NCBI GenBank assembly: GCA_977006965.1
Contig: OZ345384.1
Coordinates: 868,001 to 932,000 of the forward strand
Direction of reading: 5' to 3'
DNA length: 64,000 nucleotides
DNA from: Phymatolithon calcareum
Lineage: Eukaryota; Rhodophyta; Florideophyceae; Hapalidiales
The first letter of the stretch is position 1. The number at the start of each line of letters is the position of its first letter. The notes below the pieces were generated by a model. The model searched no databases, was not told the origin of the DNA, and saw only the letters and a program-made list of their open reading frames with translations. Positions 42,431 to 53,869 of this stretch are shown here, piece after piece. Position numbers and translations under genes: made by a program.

Positions 42431-43025
42431 GCGTTTAGACTTGAAAAAACAACCCTTTTTGCTACCAATTACGTTCAGCATTCGATATGTGTAGTATAAC
42501 GAAAATCTATTCACATGATCTGAATTGATTTTTCGAAAAGTTTTCGGAAACTCTTGCCTATCGAATGCTGAAAAGTGAATACCTCTCTGAATGTAGACGT
42601 GATTACGGCTGTATAGAGAGCCTACTGTTGGTGCAACTATAGTTCATGCTACTTGCAGAAGACGCTCCTTGCACCAATGCAAAAGAATGGGACACACGAG
42701 AAGCCGGGAAGCTATTGCCAAGCAAGGAAGTTTCCGCGATTGCTGTCGCCGTGAAGCTGGTCGAGGCGCACGTTAACCACTGTAGTATCGAACAGTACCA
42801 TGGCACTGTTCACCATCTTATAACAACTTAATTTAGCTGGAGCTCAAGTTTTCCTCTCGAATGTTCTGCTCCATATTACATTTAATTGACCGTACAGTTG
42901 AACGGTCAATTTTGCAGGCATAATTAATAGCTCTAGTGTCTATGTGACGGGATTTTTCCCTCAATTGAGGGGCAATTTTCCGTCAATTGAGGGAATGAGA
43001 ATCATTTAATTTTTGGACGCGATTG

Positions 43026-44753
43026 CTACTCACTATCAGGCTCGTCAAAAGCATCAAGCACATGGATGTGTTCAACATGCTTAGCAAAACAGTTTCTGCC
43101 AGTTGACGTGCCACATATGTAGACTGCGGCGCCATCAAGCCTATTACATGACGAGCACACGAGGGTCGTTCTCTTGACTTGACAGACTCTGCAGTTGTTC
43201 TGCACAGCAAAAGTAGTCATCATGCCAGCTGAAGTCTTCCTTTTCTTCTTCGTGGGTGTTAAGTGGGTTCCAACACCACTTCCGGAGACATATTTACGTT
43301 TTGGGCTGACTAAACGTTGACGAATATTGCGCGAATCAAATGAGTTGTCGATGAGTTGTTCCGCCAGTGTTTCATAGTACCTTCGATGCGTCATGTGGTC
43401 TTGAGATTCTTGATGTGCGCCAGAAAACAAAAGCCAGCTATCACAGACGCAAATCGCCAGAAGAGATTTGTTAACACGAAAGGACCAGTCTTGAGTGCGA
43501 ACTTTCTTCTCCATGTCCAAACTCTCTTGACGGCATCGATTATGCCTGTCAATTTGAGCACAGGCCGAATAGTACGTCTCGCATACTTCAGGCTGAGGGA
43601 CTGAAAGCTCAACATGTGAAGCTCCATCTTCGAGCTGACGCCAGCGCACACGCATGTAAGGTTTCCCTTGCAAAGTGGTTGACGTAATCGAAATAAAGTA
43701 ACGGCGATCTAGGTCAACCCACATCGCCGCCATCATTGAGGGGTCACCGGTCAACGATTTTCGAACCATAGAAACGCACTGACCCCTTTCTGAGAGCTCA
43801 ACGTGTGATAGGTACTCCATTGGATACTTCTTCGTCGCAGTTTTCATGACCCCTATGAACTTCAGGCCCAGTCGAAGAAGCATTTCTGCAGATTCGACGC
43901 TCGCAGAGTACGAATCTGCACAGACAATGCGTCTTGTACCAGAGTATGCGGCGACAAGACGGCGCAGAACAGCTGTACCATGGGCAGTTTCATCCTCGAA
44001 GTCTTTTTGTTTCTCGTCCTCTGCAGTGGTTACCAGCTCAAGATGCAACATTATCCCGCTTCTTCCGCACGCCGAATTTTGTATTTCGCAACCGCTCTCC
44101 GGTTTGCGGTCTATAGCGATGTATTGCGGCAGCCCGATGTCGATCCAATTACCTCCGTTTCCATACCAGCGAGAAATAGACTCGTCAACGCAAATCAGAT
44201 CTGACGGAGATACGGTACGCTTTCTGTGATCGTTAATTGCATCGACGAAATCCTGAACGAGCGCCCACCGGTGCTGCGCGGACGACATAGTCCCTTGCTC
44301 ACTTGGTTGCACGCTGAACGTGATGCACCGGAGGTACTCGGAGAACCTATCTCTGTTCATCCCAGTGTTTGAAAATGAAGGAGCTGGGATATACTTGTTA
44401 GGCCTGGTAGACATCCATAAGTCCCTTTTTGCGCCGAACTCAAATCTTGTCATGAGAACCAGTATTCCAAAAAACTTAAGAAGCTCTGTCACGGTAGTCT
44501 CCTTTCTTCCGAATCTTTTCAGCTTAGCGGATGTCCAAGCAACAATTTTTCGGACGTACGTTTGGGGGAACATTGTCATGAAGCAGTCATACGGCGTGTG
44601 TAAACCGATGCAACATTTTTCGGAAATAATATCTCCGTTTATAGTTCGAACATTCCAGAACTGACGGGGAATTCTTCCTCCAATTGGACACAGAACCTGG
44701 CGCTCGAACCATGGCACTCCATGAACAAAAGCGCTTCGCGCAGGGTCTGGCAT
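43026..44753 (-). CDS. piggyBac transposase core, 575 aa
   Basis: The ATG at 44753 begins MPDPARSAFVHGVPWFER. Catalytic Asp residues are D190 (ICVDESISRWYG), D280 (VCADSYSASVES) and D402 (CAQIDRHNRCRQ), matching the DDD triad of the family. The C-terminus has the Cys-rich zinc-binding domain (CRVCQVK, VCSSCNR, CGTSTGRNCF, HVEHIH). The core is unbroken. The true N-terminus lies further upstream (45293), in a part broken by a stop and a frame change, so the full protein may have had about 750 residues. It excises and reinserts the element by hairpin intermediates without leaving a footprint, as known for piggyBac. Confidence 0.88.
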   Translation of the reverse strand: MPDPARSAFVHGVPWFERQVLCPIGGRIPRQFWNVRTINGDIISEKCCIGLHTPYDCFMTMFPQTYVRKIVAWTSAKLKRFGRKETTVTELLKFFGILVLMTRFEFGAKRDLWMSTRPNKYIPAPSFSNTGMNRDRFSEYLRCITFSVQPSEQGTMSSAQHRWALVQDFVDAINDHRKRTVSPSDLICVDESISRWYGNGGNWIDIGLPQYIAIDRKPESGCEIQNSACGRSGIMLHLELVTTAEDEKQKDFEDETAHGTAVLRRLVAAYSGTRRIVCADSYSASVESAEMLLRLGLKFIGVMKTATKKYPMEYLSHVELSERGQCVSMVRKSLTGDPSMMAAMWVDLDRRYFISITSTTLQGKPYMRVRWRQLEDGASHVELSVPQPEVCETYYSACAQIDRHNRCRQESLDMEKKVRTQDWSFRVNKSLLAICVCDSWLLFSGAHQESQDHMTHRRYYETLAEQLIDNSFDSRNIRQRLVSPKRKYVSGSGVGTHLTPTKKKRKTSAGMMTTFAVQNNCRVCQVKRTTLVCSSCNRLDGAAVYICGTSTGRNCFAKHVEHIHVLDAFDEPDSE

Positions 44754-45293
44754 AATGACATCAAGCTCTTCTTGCGAGGCTTAGTCCCAAGAACCTTGCA
44801 GGGCGTAGGCGAGAGAGCCCTGCATAGGGCGTTCAGAGCTTCTCTTGCTTGCGTTGAGGTTTGTGTGTCCTTCTGGTGTGCCTGTGGTTGGCGTTGGAGC
44901 CGAGAACTCGGCGTTTGGCGAAGAAGATGTTCGACCACGAGTACTGTAAGCCGGTGTTCGAGGTACAGAATTTTGCCTGCTGGGACTCGATACAACCATT
45001 CGAGAGGAACGAGAGTCTTCGTCTGCCTTCCCTGCCTTGACGTTAATAATCTTGACAGTCTTAATCTTAGTCTTCTGGATCGTTTTCTGAACAAGAACCC
45101 ATTACACGCGAAGGGACGTGCTCGATCGACCCTTGATATCATTGACGAGTACCTCTTGAACGGTGCCGTTCACCTTTTTTGACTTGGAAAACGCCCCGTA
45201 TAGTCGGCAGCACTCTGCTAGACTTGTCACCGAGGTTTCTTTGGTGTGTACGGCTGCACCGACCACTCGGCGCGGATCTTTTTCTCGAGGCAT
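44754..45293 (-). pseudogene. N-terminal extension of piggyBac transposase, element 1
   Basis: From the ATG at 45293 the frame reads PREKDPRRVVGAAVHTKETS, then LYGAFSKSKKVNGTVQEVLV to SSTSLRV and a TAA at about 45102. Element 3 has AAA (Lys) at the same codon and element 2 also continues (TSLRLKWVHI), so TAA is a private nonsense change. The block continues with RMVVSSPSRQNSVPR and a Ser-rich linker in the same frame as element 2, then shifts before meeting the 575-aa core. The function of this region is unknown; it is conserved in all three elements. Confidence 0.65.
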
Positions 45294-45500
45294 TGTAGAT
45301 GTCTTTTTTGTGAGTGATCAGCAGATTTTCGTTCCTACCGGCGAATGATGCGGTTTTAAGGTAGTAAAAGGGGTACTCCTCACAAAGAACAAAAGCCCGC
45401 CTTTCCGAATCTGGCACGAAAAAACTGTTCCGCATTCTTTTTATAAACTTTTTTGAGGTTTTAAATCCACCCTCAATTGAGGGTTTTCGTCACATAGACA

Positions 45501-47461
45501 CTAGTGTCTATGTGACGGGAATTTTCCCTCAATTGAGGTGCACTTTTCCCTCAATTGTGGGAATCATTCATTTTTGCCAACGAAAGCTACTCATTATTAG
45601 GCTCATCAAACGCATCAAGCTCATGGATATGTTCAGCATGCTTAGTATAACAATTTCTTCCAGTTGAAGTGCCACATATGTTGATTGCGGCGCCAGCAAG
45701 TCTATTACATGATGAGAACACGAGAGTTAATTCCTTGACTTGTCAGACTCTGCAGTTGTTTTGAACCGCTAAAGTAGTCATCATGTCACTTGTGGCTAAC
45801 TTTTCCATCTTCGGGGAAGTTAAGTGCGCTTCAACACCGCCCTTGGAGCAAATGTACTTTTTGGCGTACTGAACATCGATGAATATTGCGCGAGGCAAAA
45901 TGAATTCGGGAGGACATGGCGCCTTGTACCAGAGTATGAGGCCACAAGACGACGCAGTACAACTGTATAATGGGCAGTTTCACCTTCTAAACCGTTTTGC
46001 TTCTCGCCCTCTGTCGTGGTCCCCAGCTCAAGATGTAGCATTATCTCACGTCTTCCTTAGGCTGAATTCTGTTACTCATAACCTTTCTCTGGTTTACAGT
46101 GGATGGCGATGTACTGAAGGAGGCAATTTTCAATCCAATGGCCTCCATTGCCATGCCAAAGAGATATGAACTTGACAAAGCAAACCAGGTCTAGCAAAGA
46201 CACGGTGGATTTTTTGTGATCATTAATAGCATCGACAAAATCCAGAACGAGCGCCCATTGGTACTGTACGGAAGACAGAGTGCCTTGTTCACTTGGTTTC
46301 ACGGTGAATTTCACGCACCGGAGGTACTCAGATAACCTTCCTCTGGTCATCCCACTGTTTGAAAATGAAGGAGCGAGGATATACTTGTTCTCCAAGGTAG
46401 ACTTCCATAAATCTCTTTGCGCCCAACTCATGAGGACGAGTATTCCGAAAATCTTAGCCTTCATTGTTCCTATTCGTTTCACCTTAGCGGATGCCAAAGC
46501 AAGAATTGTTCCCAGTTGCACTCGGCGAAACATCGTCTTGAAGAAATCGTACGGTGTGTAGAATCCGATGCCACCATTCTCGGATATAACTTCTCAGTTT
46601 ATAGTGCGAACTTTCCAGAACTGACCGGAAATCCTGCCCCTAACTGGACATAGAACTTGGCGCTCGAACCGTGGCACTTCATCAGCAAATATACTCTGCG
46701 CACGGTCTCGTGCAATGATATCAAGCTCCTCTTGCGATTATTTTCTCCAGAACCATGCAGAGTGTAGGCGAGAGAGACTGCAAGAGGGCGTTCAGAGCTA
46801 CTGTTGACTGCATGGTAGGTTTTTTTGCCTTCTGTTTAGAGTGTGGTTGATACTGAACAGGGAGCTCGGCGTTTGGCGAAGAAGATTTTAGACCGCGAGT
46901 ACTGTAAACCGGCCTTCGAGGTACTGAATTTTGCCTGCTGGGACTCGATACAACCATTCGAGAGGAACGAGCGCCTTCGTCAGCCTTCCATGCCTTGACG
47001 TTAACAATCATGATAGTCTTAATATTAGTCTTCTCGATTAGTTTCTGAATATGGACCCATTTCAAGCGAAGTGACGTGCTCGACCGACCCTGATTTCATC
47101 AACTTGCACCTTTTGAACAGTGCCGTTCACATTTATTGACATGGAATACGCTCCGTATAGTCGGCAGCACTCTGCGGGACTTGTCAATTATGTTGCTTTG
47201 GTGTGTACGGCTGCACCGACCACTCGGCGCGGGTCTTTTTCTCGAAGCATGGAAGATGTGTTTTTTCTCCGTGACCAGCAGATTTTCGTTCTTACTGGCG
47301 AACGACGCCCTGTTAAGATAGTAAAAGGGGTACTCCCCACCAAGAACAAAAGGTCACTTTTCCGAATCTGGCTCTAAAAAACTGTTCCGCATTCTTTTTA
47401 GAAGCGTTTTTGAGCTTTTAAATCCACCGTCAATTGAGGCTGTTCGTCACATAGACACTAG
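45501..47461 (-). mobile_element. piggyBac element 2, 1.96 kb, abutting element 1
   Basis: CTAG lies at 45501-45504 and 47458-47461. The ends TGTCTATGTGACGGG and inner ccctcaattgaggt match element 1. The interior is a deleted, diverged relative of element 1. Confidence 0.87.
45590..47300 (-). pseudogene. piggyBac transposase remnant of element 2
   Basis: The N-terminal block is readable around 47300-47065 and 47065-46721 (KWVHIQKLIEKTNIKTIMIV, RMVVSSPSRQNSVPRRPVYS). The core start (46700-46560) and a segment 46533-46072 (VSLLDLVCFVKFISLWHGNG) follow. In the latter the first catalytic region reads CFVKFIS in place of CVDESIS, so the first catalytic Asp is lost. A deletion removes the middle part. 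The Cys-rich end near 45600-45760 is shifted. Confidence 0.75.
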
Positions 47462-47670
47462 AGCCATTAATCATGACTGCAGTTTTTGCGAGAGCTTTGC
47501 CATTGACCATAGAACTCTACTGCAAAAGTTGGAAACATCCTTTTTGGCCGGTTTATTCACGTTGTGGGCCAGTTCGACCATTTCGTGATTAGATCTCTAC
47601 AAATATAAACATTACCACCCGATGAGCATCATATACAGTAGATTCTGAAACGTTGTGCGCAACACCTGGA

Positions 47671-49929
47671 GCTTGCGAAACGTGGACTCGGCAGGGAGTA
47701 TTACTCCTTGCCAAATTTTGACCAGATGAATACACTTTTCAAATACTATTTTTCAAAAATTGTACATTTCTTGCTTATTCTGTAATTTTTAGTGACACAG
47801 CCGAACCGTTTGGAAGATTAGTGACACTGAGATGCTACAATCTTTTTTCACAAACGACATGCGATTTCAATACCAACTGGTGGGCCAAGCGACAAACCAA
47901 CAGCACGTCATACCTAGCCCTCCACACTAGACTTCCGGTGAACGACACGCTGTGATAACATTGTGACTCTGCGTTACTCACTTACGGCTCCGTCACATTT
48001 TTCACGGGCGCTGACAAGAACTTTTGCCTTCGGCATATGTGCACAATCAGATAAGGGGAGAGTTATGCAAATAGCGTGGCTCGATGGGGGCTCTATGGCG
48101 CCTCCTGCTGTTCGGAGAGTGTCAAGTACATAAACCGAGTCAACTAAATAATTTAGTGCAACATAAAATTTTATGTTGCATATTATTAAAATTATTGCGC
48201 TCACCAAAAGAATTTTGTGCACACCAAAACATTAAACTGTGTACAATAAAAATTGTGTACAGTATCAAAGTGTGGTGCTATTCCCAGTGATAAAAAGTCC
48301 ACACGAAAAATGTGTCGTATGAAATTCAAAGAAATGGTGAACACGAAAAACGGACAGTACACTGCAAAGAATTTTGTTGCACAGAAAGTGAATTTTTCGG
48401 TCTCGAATGAACCTCAAGTTTATTCCCAAGGCGCTGCACTAGACATGGCAACAGTTGGAACTTCAGACTAATATCTAGTGTGCTGAAGCCAAGAGAGCAT
48501 ACCATGGACTCCAATTACGGATCTTTCGACTACAGAAAGACCTAATCCTCCAACGTAATGGGTCATCAATGCTCTAGTCGCGCTTTAAATAAAATTAGGA
48601 ATACATATAGCTCTCTGCTACGTGTTTAATTCTTCTACAGCATGACTGCACAGCACTCTACGAGCCGTAGATGTCGATAATTTCGTCTTCTTGACAGGAA
48701 GTGTCATTTGAGGTCAAAAAACTAATTGGTAAATGGGCACTGCACAGTTATTGCCACATAAAAACGTACGGTCACTCTAGAATCTGCGTTATGTTCAGAA
48801 TATATTACGCCACTCATTCGCAATGCCAAATGCTTCTCTGTGCATGCAACAGCATCACTGCAAGCAATTCATCACCGCAGTTTTCAGACTCGGATAATCG
48901 ATATCTGGGTCAGCCTGCAATACAAGTTCGATCACAGAGTCAAAAAACATGGTGCAGATTGCACCGACATCTTCATGTGTCTACTGGCTTTGAGGAGATG
49001 GCAGATGAGTTCCACTCTTCAGCTGTACATTGCAAAGTGTGCGGAGAAAATCTTAAAACCCTGGCGGTGCTTAGATTTCCTGAAAACCTTCTGTCAGAAT
49101 TGCTTGTGCATTCGGCATGATGGCAGTACGATTTTCAGGACACCGCAACTACAGATTTGCAATCTACCCACGTGGATCTAGTACTTAAGTTGTCCTCTTC
49201 TTCCTTTGCACCACAACGAGAGCGGCCAGACAGATTTTAATCTCGATTGAAATTGGGATGAACTCACGGGCATATCTTTTAGTTATCCTAAGCGTAGGTA
49301 GTACCGTGGCTGGAATGGACGGAAATAATCTGCACAAAGTATCGTACCCTGTTTGAACAAATAAATGTACTTTATTTGATTTGCAATAAGTGGGAGGAGC
49401 TTCCCCATTTTCGAGGACGGTATATTCTGACATTAATAGACGAATAGAGCGTAGAGGAGGGAGTGAAGAATGAATCTCTGTAATATGTATAGCAGAAGAA
49501 CCCGAATTTCGTAAGAGAAGGCACTACCGTGTATGGTTATGATTTTATGGTAGTACCATACTTAGTTCAGGATTTTTGGTTGTCGCTTAAGGTGTCGCTC
49601 AGAAAGTAGAATGTCATCCCATTCTTTTCTGCTAATTATTACACACATCTCAAAGTAAATCCCTTATCCTGAGCGACAGGAGCCCTGATATGACCATTTG
49701 GCATGCCAGCGTTGACTTACTGCAGCGGATCATACACAAGAGAAGGCAAAATCCGATTTTCAAGCATTGTATTAACGCTATCCTGCATGGCATTTGTGCT
49801 TATGTAAGGAGCACAATTATCGTAGAAGTGGCGTCGGTCTAAAGATATCATACATCAATTTTCTGATATAAATTTTAAGCCTTTACAATTCCCCCGTGCT
49901 GCTGACATGTCTCTGGTCAGCGTGACCGT
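47671..49929. other. Gap without recognised genes
   Basis: A/T-rich DNA. A palindromic acataaaattttatgt lies near 48163. A 139-codon open frame exists at 48701-49120 on the plus strand, but it begins at a non-ATG codon and has no recognisable domain. I cannot support a gene. Confidence 0.3.
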
Positions 49930-50006
49930 CTCGCTTGGAGTAGGGATGTCATTTTTGGAAAAGAGTTACACCAGCGCTCTGTTTTTTAGATTAGTGACAT
50001 GGACGT

Positions 50007-51361
50007 TCATGAATGTACTCGTCCTCTGGAACGGTCCACCAAGACCTCGGCATTCTCATGATCCAATGAAGTATCTTGCACATCCAAGAATGGATCGTTA
50101 AATAAGCTCCACGCAGGTTCCAGATATCCGTTGAGAAGCCGTTTGCGCCATTGCGAGCACATCTTCATCATCTCGGCCTGTCTTCCACAATAGTTCAGCT
50201 GGAGATCATGAAGCTGGATACCTCCTTCTTTCCCCGGCCCTTGTGTAGCTTCCCGAAACGTGAGCGTACAGAGACTCAGCCCGCTGAGAAGACGTACGAC
50301 AGCCGGCGCACTGTTGTTGTCGATCTTCCACATCCGACTCAGCACGGAAACGGAAATCCACGCCTGGTGTCTCAGCACGCAGAGACTTTCGTACAGTTGA
50401 GCGATTGTGTGGTCGGCGACAAGACCGTGTGCGCTCTTAAGCTTCAGAAATTCAATTTCTTGCAATTTAAGGCTCAGGGAGATTCCGGGGCTCAAGCTTG
50501 AACCTGCTGTACCTTCCTCTTCGCCAAGTTGAAACCTCTGTTTCACCAGTCCTGAAGCATATGCGTCACGAGCACTTTCTAAAACGTCATATTACGGTAT
50601 GAGAAATGCAACAGCGCTTTCAGTGACAGCCGGAGCCAGTGGGAGCACCCTACAAATGGAGAGATTTGTCGCGACACCCCTCCAGAGGCCAGCGACGGAG
50701 TCTCGAGGTGCTCTCTCTTTTCCATTTTGTGTCGCATGCGTAATGAGCATGCTCTCAGAACACGCTCCAAGCGTTTCTCTTGCTGCAAAGACAACCTTGC
50801 ACCCTACAGAGTGCGCAATGACATGACTCCTGGTGGTGATGACCATTCTACTCTCTCGAAAATAACTTATCAACTGGCACAAGTCGTTCAAAAATCCGGT
50901 CTGACAGTCTTTCGTAGGCCAGAGATTGTCAACCATAAGCAGGGACGCTTTTCCTTCGAAGCAAGAGACAGCATAATCCACAGCTTTCCCGAGTAAAGAG
51001 CAACATTCGACGACTGAGGCAGATGCCGATGCTACTGTTAGAAGCACGATTCTCGCGATTTCCGATGTTCCGAAGACCAGCGTGGCCCCTTGACTAAGAG
51101 ACATGTACTGAATCTCTCCCGGCAAGCGGCTGCGAATATCTTCATCAAAACAAGCCCTTGCAGCGCAATGGCATTATCAAAACTGGCCATGCCCGCAACG
51201 CCGTGTGCGCGCCTAATGACTCTAGTCACCGCCACCACTTTGGAAGCAGGCACGGGGGTTAGAATCGCTTGCTTTAAAATGCCTTCATGTGTACTGTGTT
51301 TCCCGTCAACATCTCTTGCAGTGAAGATGCGCGACGTGCCAATTCCGGTATGCTTAGTCAC
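50007..51361 (-). pseudogene. STAND/NB-ARC-like ATPase, decayed
   Basis: Reading right to left, a P-loop region (HGVAGMASFDNAIALQGLVL), a Walker B-like ASLLMVDNLWP and a sensor-like SRMVITTRSHVIAHSV appear in the order and spacing of NB-ARC/STAND ATPases. The Lys of the P-loop consensus GxGGxGKTT is missing. A frame change near 51100 joins the first two ORFs, and a TAA near 50592 precedes the next ORF. The C-terminal part (YESLCVLRHQAWISVSVLSR, MWKI, then GGIQLHDLQLNYC) resembles the winged-helix and linker region of an oomycete-type STAND family as I remember it. Such proteins act as ATP-driven switches. This copy cannot bind ATP normally. Confidence 0.65.
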
Positions 51362-51400
51362 ACGCGATTCGCTTCAACTGCGTTGCCGACCAATTGCATA

Positions 51401-53058
51401 GTATCAAGCCTGGGTAAAACGATATTCTGAAGAGCTTAAATGTTGACTCCGCTGACGATCATTGTTCTCAGACAGACCAACTGGATCGAGGCGTCTTATA
51501 ATTGCGGTTGGAGAGCATTCATAGTGTCGCTAATGTCTGGGGAACAGAAAATGCGACGGAATTTTGACTTTGAGTTAGCCCTTATACCACTCGCATTCCC
51601 TGGGCACGTCCACTAACGAACTGTTTCCAAGATGGACTTGAAATGTTTGATCATGTTGCGCACGGACGATAATGTTTCGTTGAAAAGATCACGGATGTTA
51701 GTGTTGATAATTGCTGGTGATGATTGTTGGCGAGTCTCCACCTCGTCGATATGCCGCATAAAATGATTGAGCTCATCTGTCAAGCCGTGAAATGTATCAG
51801 GTCCTTTCCCGAAGTCGAAGAAAATCGTCGTAATGCTGGTGAAGAGTGTACAGGCTTATGCAATAATGGCGAAACAAAATCCGGGGGCCTCCGTGTCATG
51901 ATAGTTATGACGGTTGCTTGAAGTTGATGCGGACGAGAAGGAACAAGGAGAAGTCGGCTGGCTGGCTGTTGAGGAGAGCGTGATAAGTGATGAGCGCGGC
52001 ATTTTGTGTGAGTAGCTGCTTGGTTTGGTTGCTACGATAGAAGAATGAATGCAATGAAAGGGATGGAGAGTTTGCAATGAGGATGAGTGAGGTGAGGTGA
52101 GGTGGCGCGGGGTGCGGAAGACGAGGGTTTGGATTGGTTTGGATAGGATTACATTAGTTTGAGCGCGGGCATGATCAGGTTTTAAGCAACTGTGAAACGT
52201 GACGTGCTGTACAATAATAATATTATTATTGGTGTGCACCACCCAAATCGGGGTGGGTTGCTTTCCCATGTGCATTCCTCGCATTTTACAGTGTGGTGCC
52301 TGGTTTGAAACAATTTTCCTTCCCAACACCTCCCCGCTCGCGCACGAATTCTAAAAAGGATCATGGTCTGAATGAGGCACTCGTGTTGGAAGGTGTACCA
52401 AAACGTTTAGTAAGCTCTAATTCTGCCCCACAAAATTTGAATAGAACAGAATGAAATTCTGTTCTATTAGCGACACATTTTGCACATTATTCCACTCCAT
52501 TTACAAACTTAGTGGTAGCTAGGTTTCCGAAAAGACAAGAGCACATATATTGCGATACTTCGTGCAAAATGTGCCATGACCCCACTCGCACTCGCAAGCA
52601 CCGTTCGTGAATATGATTGGCCGCAAAACGTTTTGCGTACAAAACTCCTTGTTGTTCAAAAAAATGTTTCATACAAAAATTCTATGCGACGCGCGCATGG
52701 GCCGAATGCCATTTTTTAAATACGGGTGCCCTGCGCGAGCTTATGGCGCGCAGTATGATAATCGTTATATTTCGAAGCACCCAAGAAACGTGAATCATCC
52801 TGTTATAGACTCCTATTCAGGAACGGGAAGAGTCATCTATGCAATGATATTTAAGTATACGCAGACGGTGTCAAACAGACAGACAAACAAGATGAGGCCC
52901 TGATGGTCAGAGGCAAAAAAATTTCAAACAAAAGAATGATACTTTTATTTAAACTTTTCGAGAGTACTAACTAGTTCTGATCCGTAATATTTTTTATAGA
53001 TTGAATATTACAGTCATTGAAGTTTAGAGTAATAGCATAATTCGATTCAGATGAGGCG
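51401..53058. other. Gap with small palindromes and a short tandem repeat
   Basis: Visible items are gtgaggtgaggtgaggtgg at 52089-52107, a perfect palindrome aatagaacagaat/attctgttctatt at 52440-52469, and aataataatattattatt at 52215-52232. No gene is supported. Confidence 0.35.
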
Positions 53059-53206
53059 TTGTTCTCTTCACGCACGACAAAATTGTTCGCAGGGGAAGAA
53101 ACAAGTCGGGTTTCCCTCTGTTGCACGATTCGCATAAATTCCACGATGAGAGGAGCTTCATTCGGACTCGTCGGCGGAGCTTCCAGTGTGGGAGTTTTCG
53201 CTGAAA

Positions 53207-53760
53207 ATGGCTCGTCTGCCCAAATTCCAGAGAAACACCGGCTATAATCGCCCTACGGAGCGCCCAAAAAGCTTGAACCCTTGCACGGACCGCATGAAAA
53301 GACTGCGGAATCTCGGTGAGCTTATTCTTGGCGAGCTTGTACGTGAGTCGCTCGAGAAATTCTTTGTTCGCACGGGAGGTAAGCGACGAAACCTCGTTCC
53401 AAATGAAGGCCGTTTCGGTTACGAGCCACTCCTTTGGTCTTGCTGTGTGTGGCTTGTAACAAAAGGAGGGTCTTGCCGTTGGTAGTTGATTGAGCTGATG
53501 GAGCTGATGGTTGATCGTTCCTTAGTCGGTCGGGTCCGGTCTATACAGACCCGGTGGAAAAGTCTAGAACTATTCTCTACAGTGCCAGGCGCATTGCTAA
53601 CAACAGAAGAAGACACGCAATTGAAGCAGAGCTCTTATTTCACAAGTCTGTTGTGGATGCAGAGCCACCAAGAGAAGGATCTGGCTGCAGAGCCACGGAA
53701 CAGATTCTGGAAGCAGAGCAACCATATCACGCAGATGCAGAAGTGCCCACGGCGTTTTGA
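53207..53760 (+). CDS. Possible two-exon host gene, unknown product
   Basis: An ATG at 53207 opens MARLPKFQRNTGYNRPTERP and a helical, charged stretch ending LEKFFVRTGG. There the bases read GGAG|GTAAGC, a good splice donor (53378-53385). A second open part at about 53554-53760 (SRTILYSARRIANNRRRHAI, then an acidic tail ending ADAEVPTAF) could be a second exon, with acceptors such as ctctacag at 53576-53583. The splice joint is a guess. The composition (basic, then acidic) is coding-like, but no family is recognised. Confidence 0.25.
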
Positions 53761-53869
53761 CGCACATTCTCAATACTATATCTATCATAATGGCTGTAAA
53801 CCAGTGAATGTGTACATGTGCACACGTCTACATATCATTAGTATTGCAGTGGTCCCTTCATAAGACACT

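Larger units (their letters stand above)
37491..42500 (-). mobile_element. LINE C, near full length but decayed
   Basis: The minus-strand order is ORF1 (about 42430-40652), endonuclease (40490-39783), RT (39489-38207), C-terminal region (38495-37734) and a 3' UTR of about 240 bases. It ends in aaataaaaatctacctttct and a short CTT tail at 37491. The same 3' UTR recurs as truncated copies at 6666, 8574, 55451 and 55985. No target duplication was found. Confidence 0.82.
42933..45504 (-). mobile_element. piggyBac element 1, 2.57 kb, CTAG at both ends
   Basis: CTAG lies at 42933-42936 and 45501-45504. The terminal inverted repeat is TGTCTATGTGACGGG, with palindromic ccctcaattgaggg motifs inside each end. 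It encodes a transposase whose DDD core is complete. It shares its right CTAG with element 2. Confidence 0.9.
42540..47670. repeat. Repeat R3, copy 2, interrupted by two piggyBac elements
   Basis: Segments 42540-42932 and 47462-47670 match R3 copy 1 in inverted orientation. Joined at a single CTAG, they form a palindrome across the insertion site: gcaggcataattaatagct before CTAG and agccattaatcatgactgc after it. Confidence 0.7.

Noticed and set aside
37491-42500. Target duplication for LINE C
   Set aside because: The left flank (cttccggatcgacc) is not found near the 5' end around 42480-42540; the borders may be eroded.
48701-49120. 139-codon ORF as a gene
   Set aside because: Non-ATG start, no domain, and A/T-rich non-coding surroundings.
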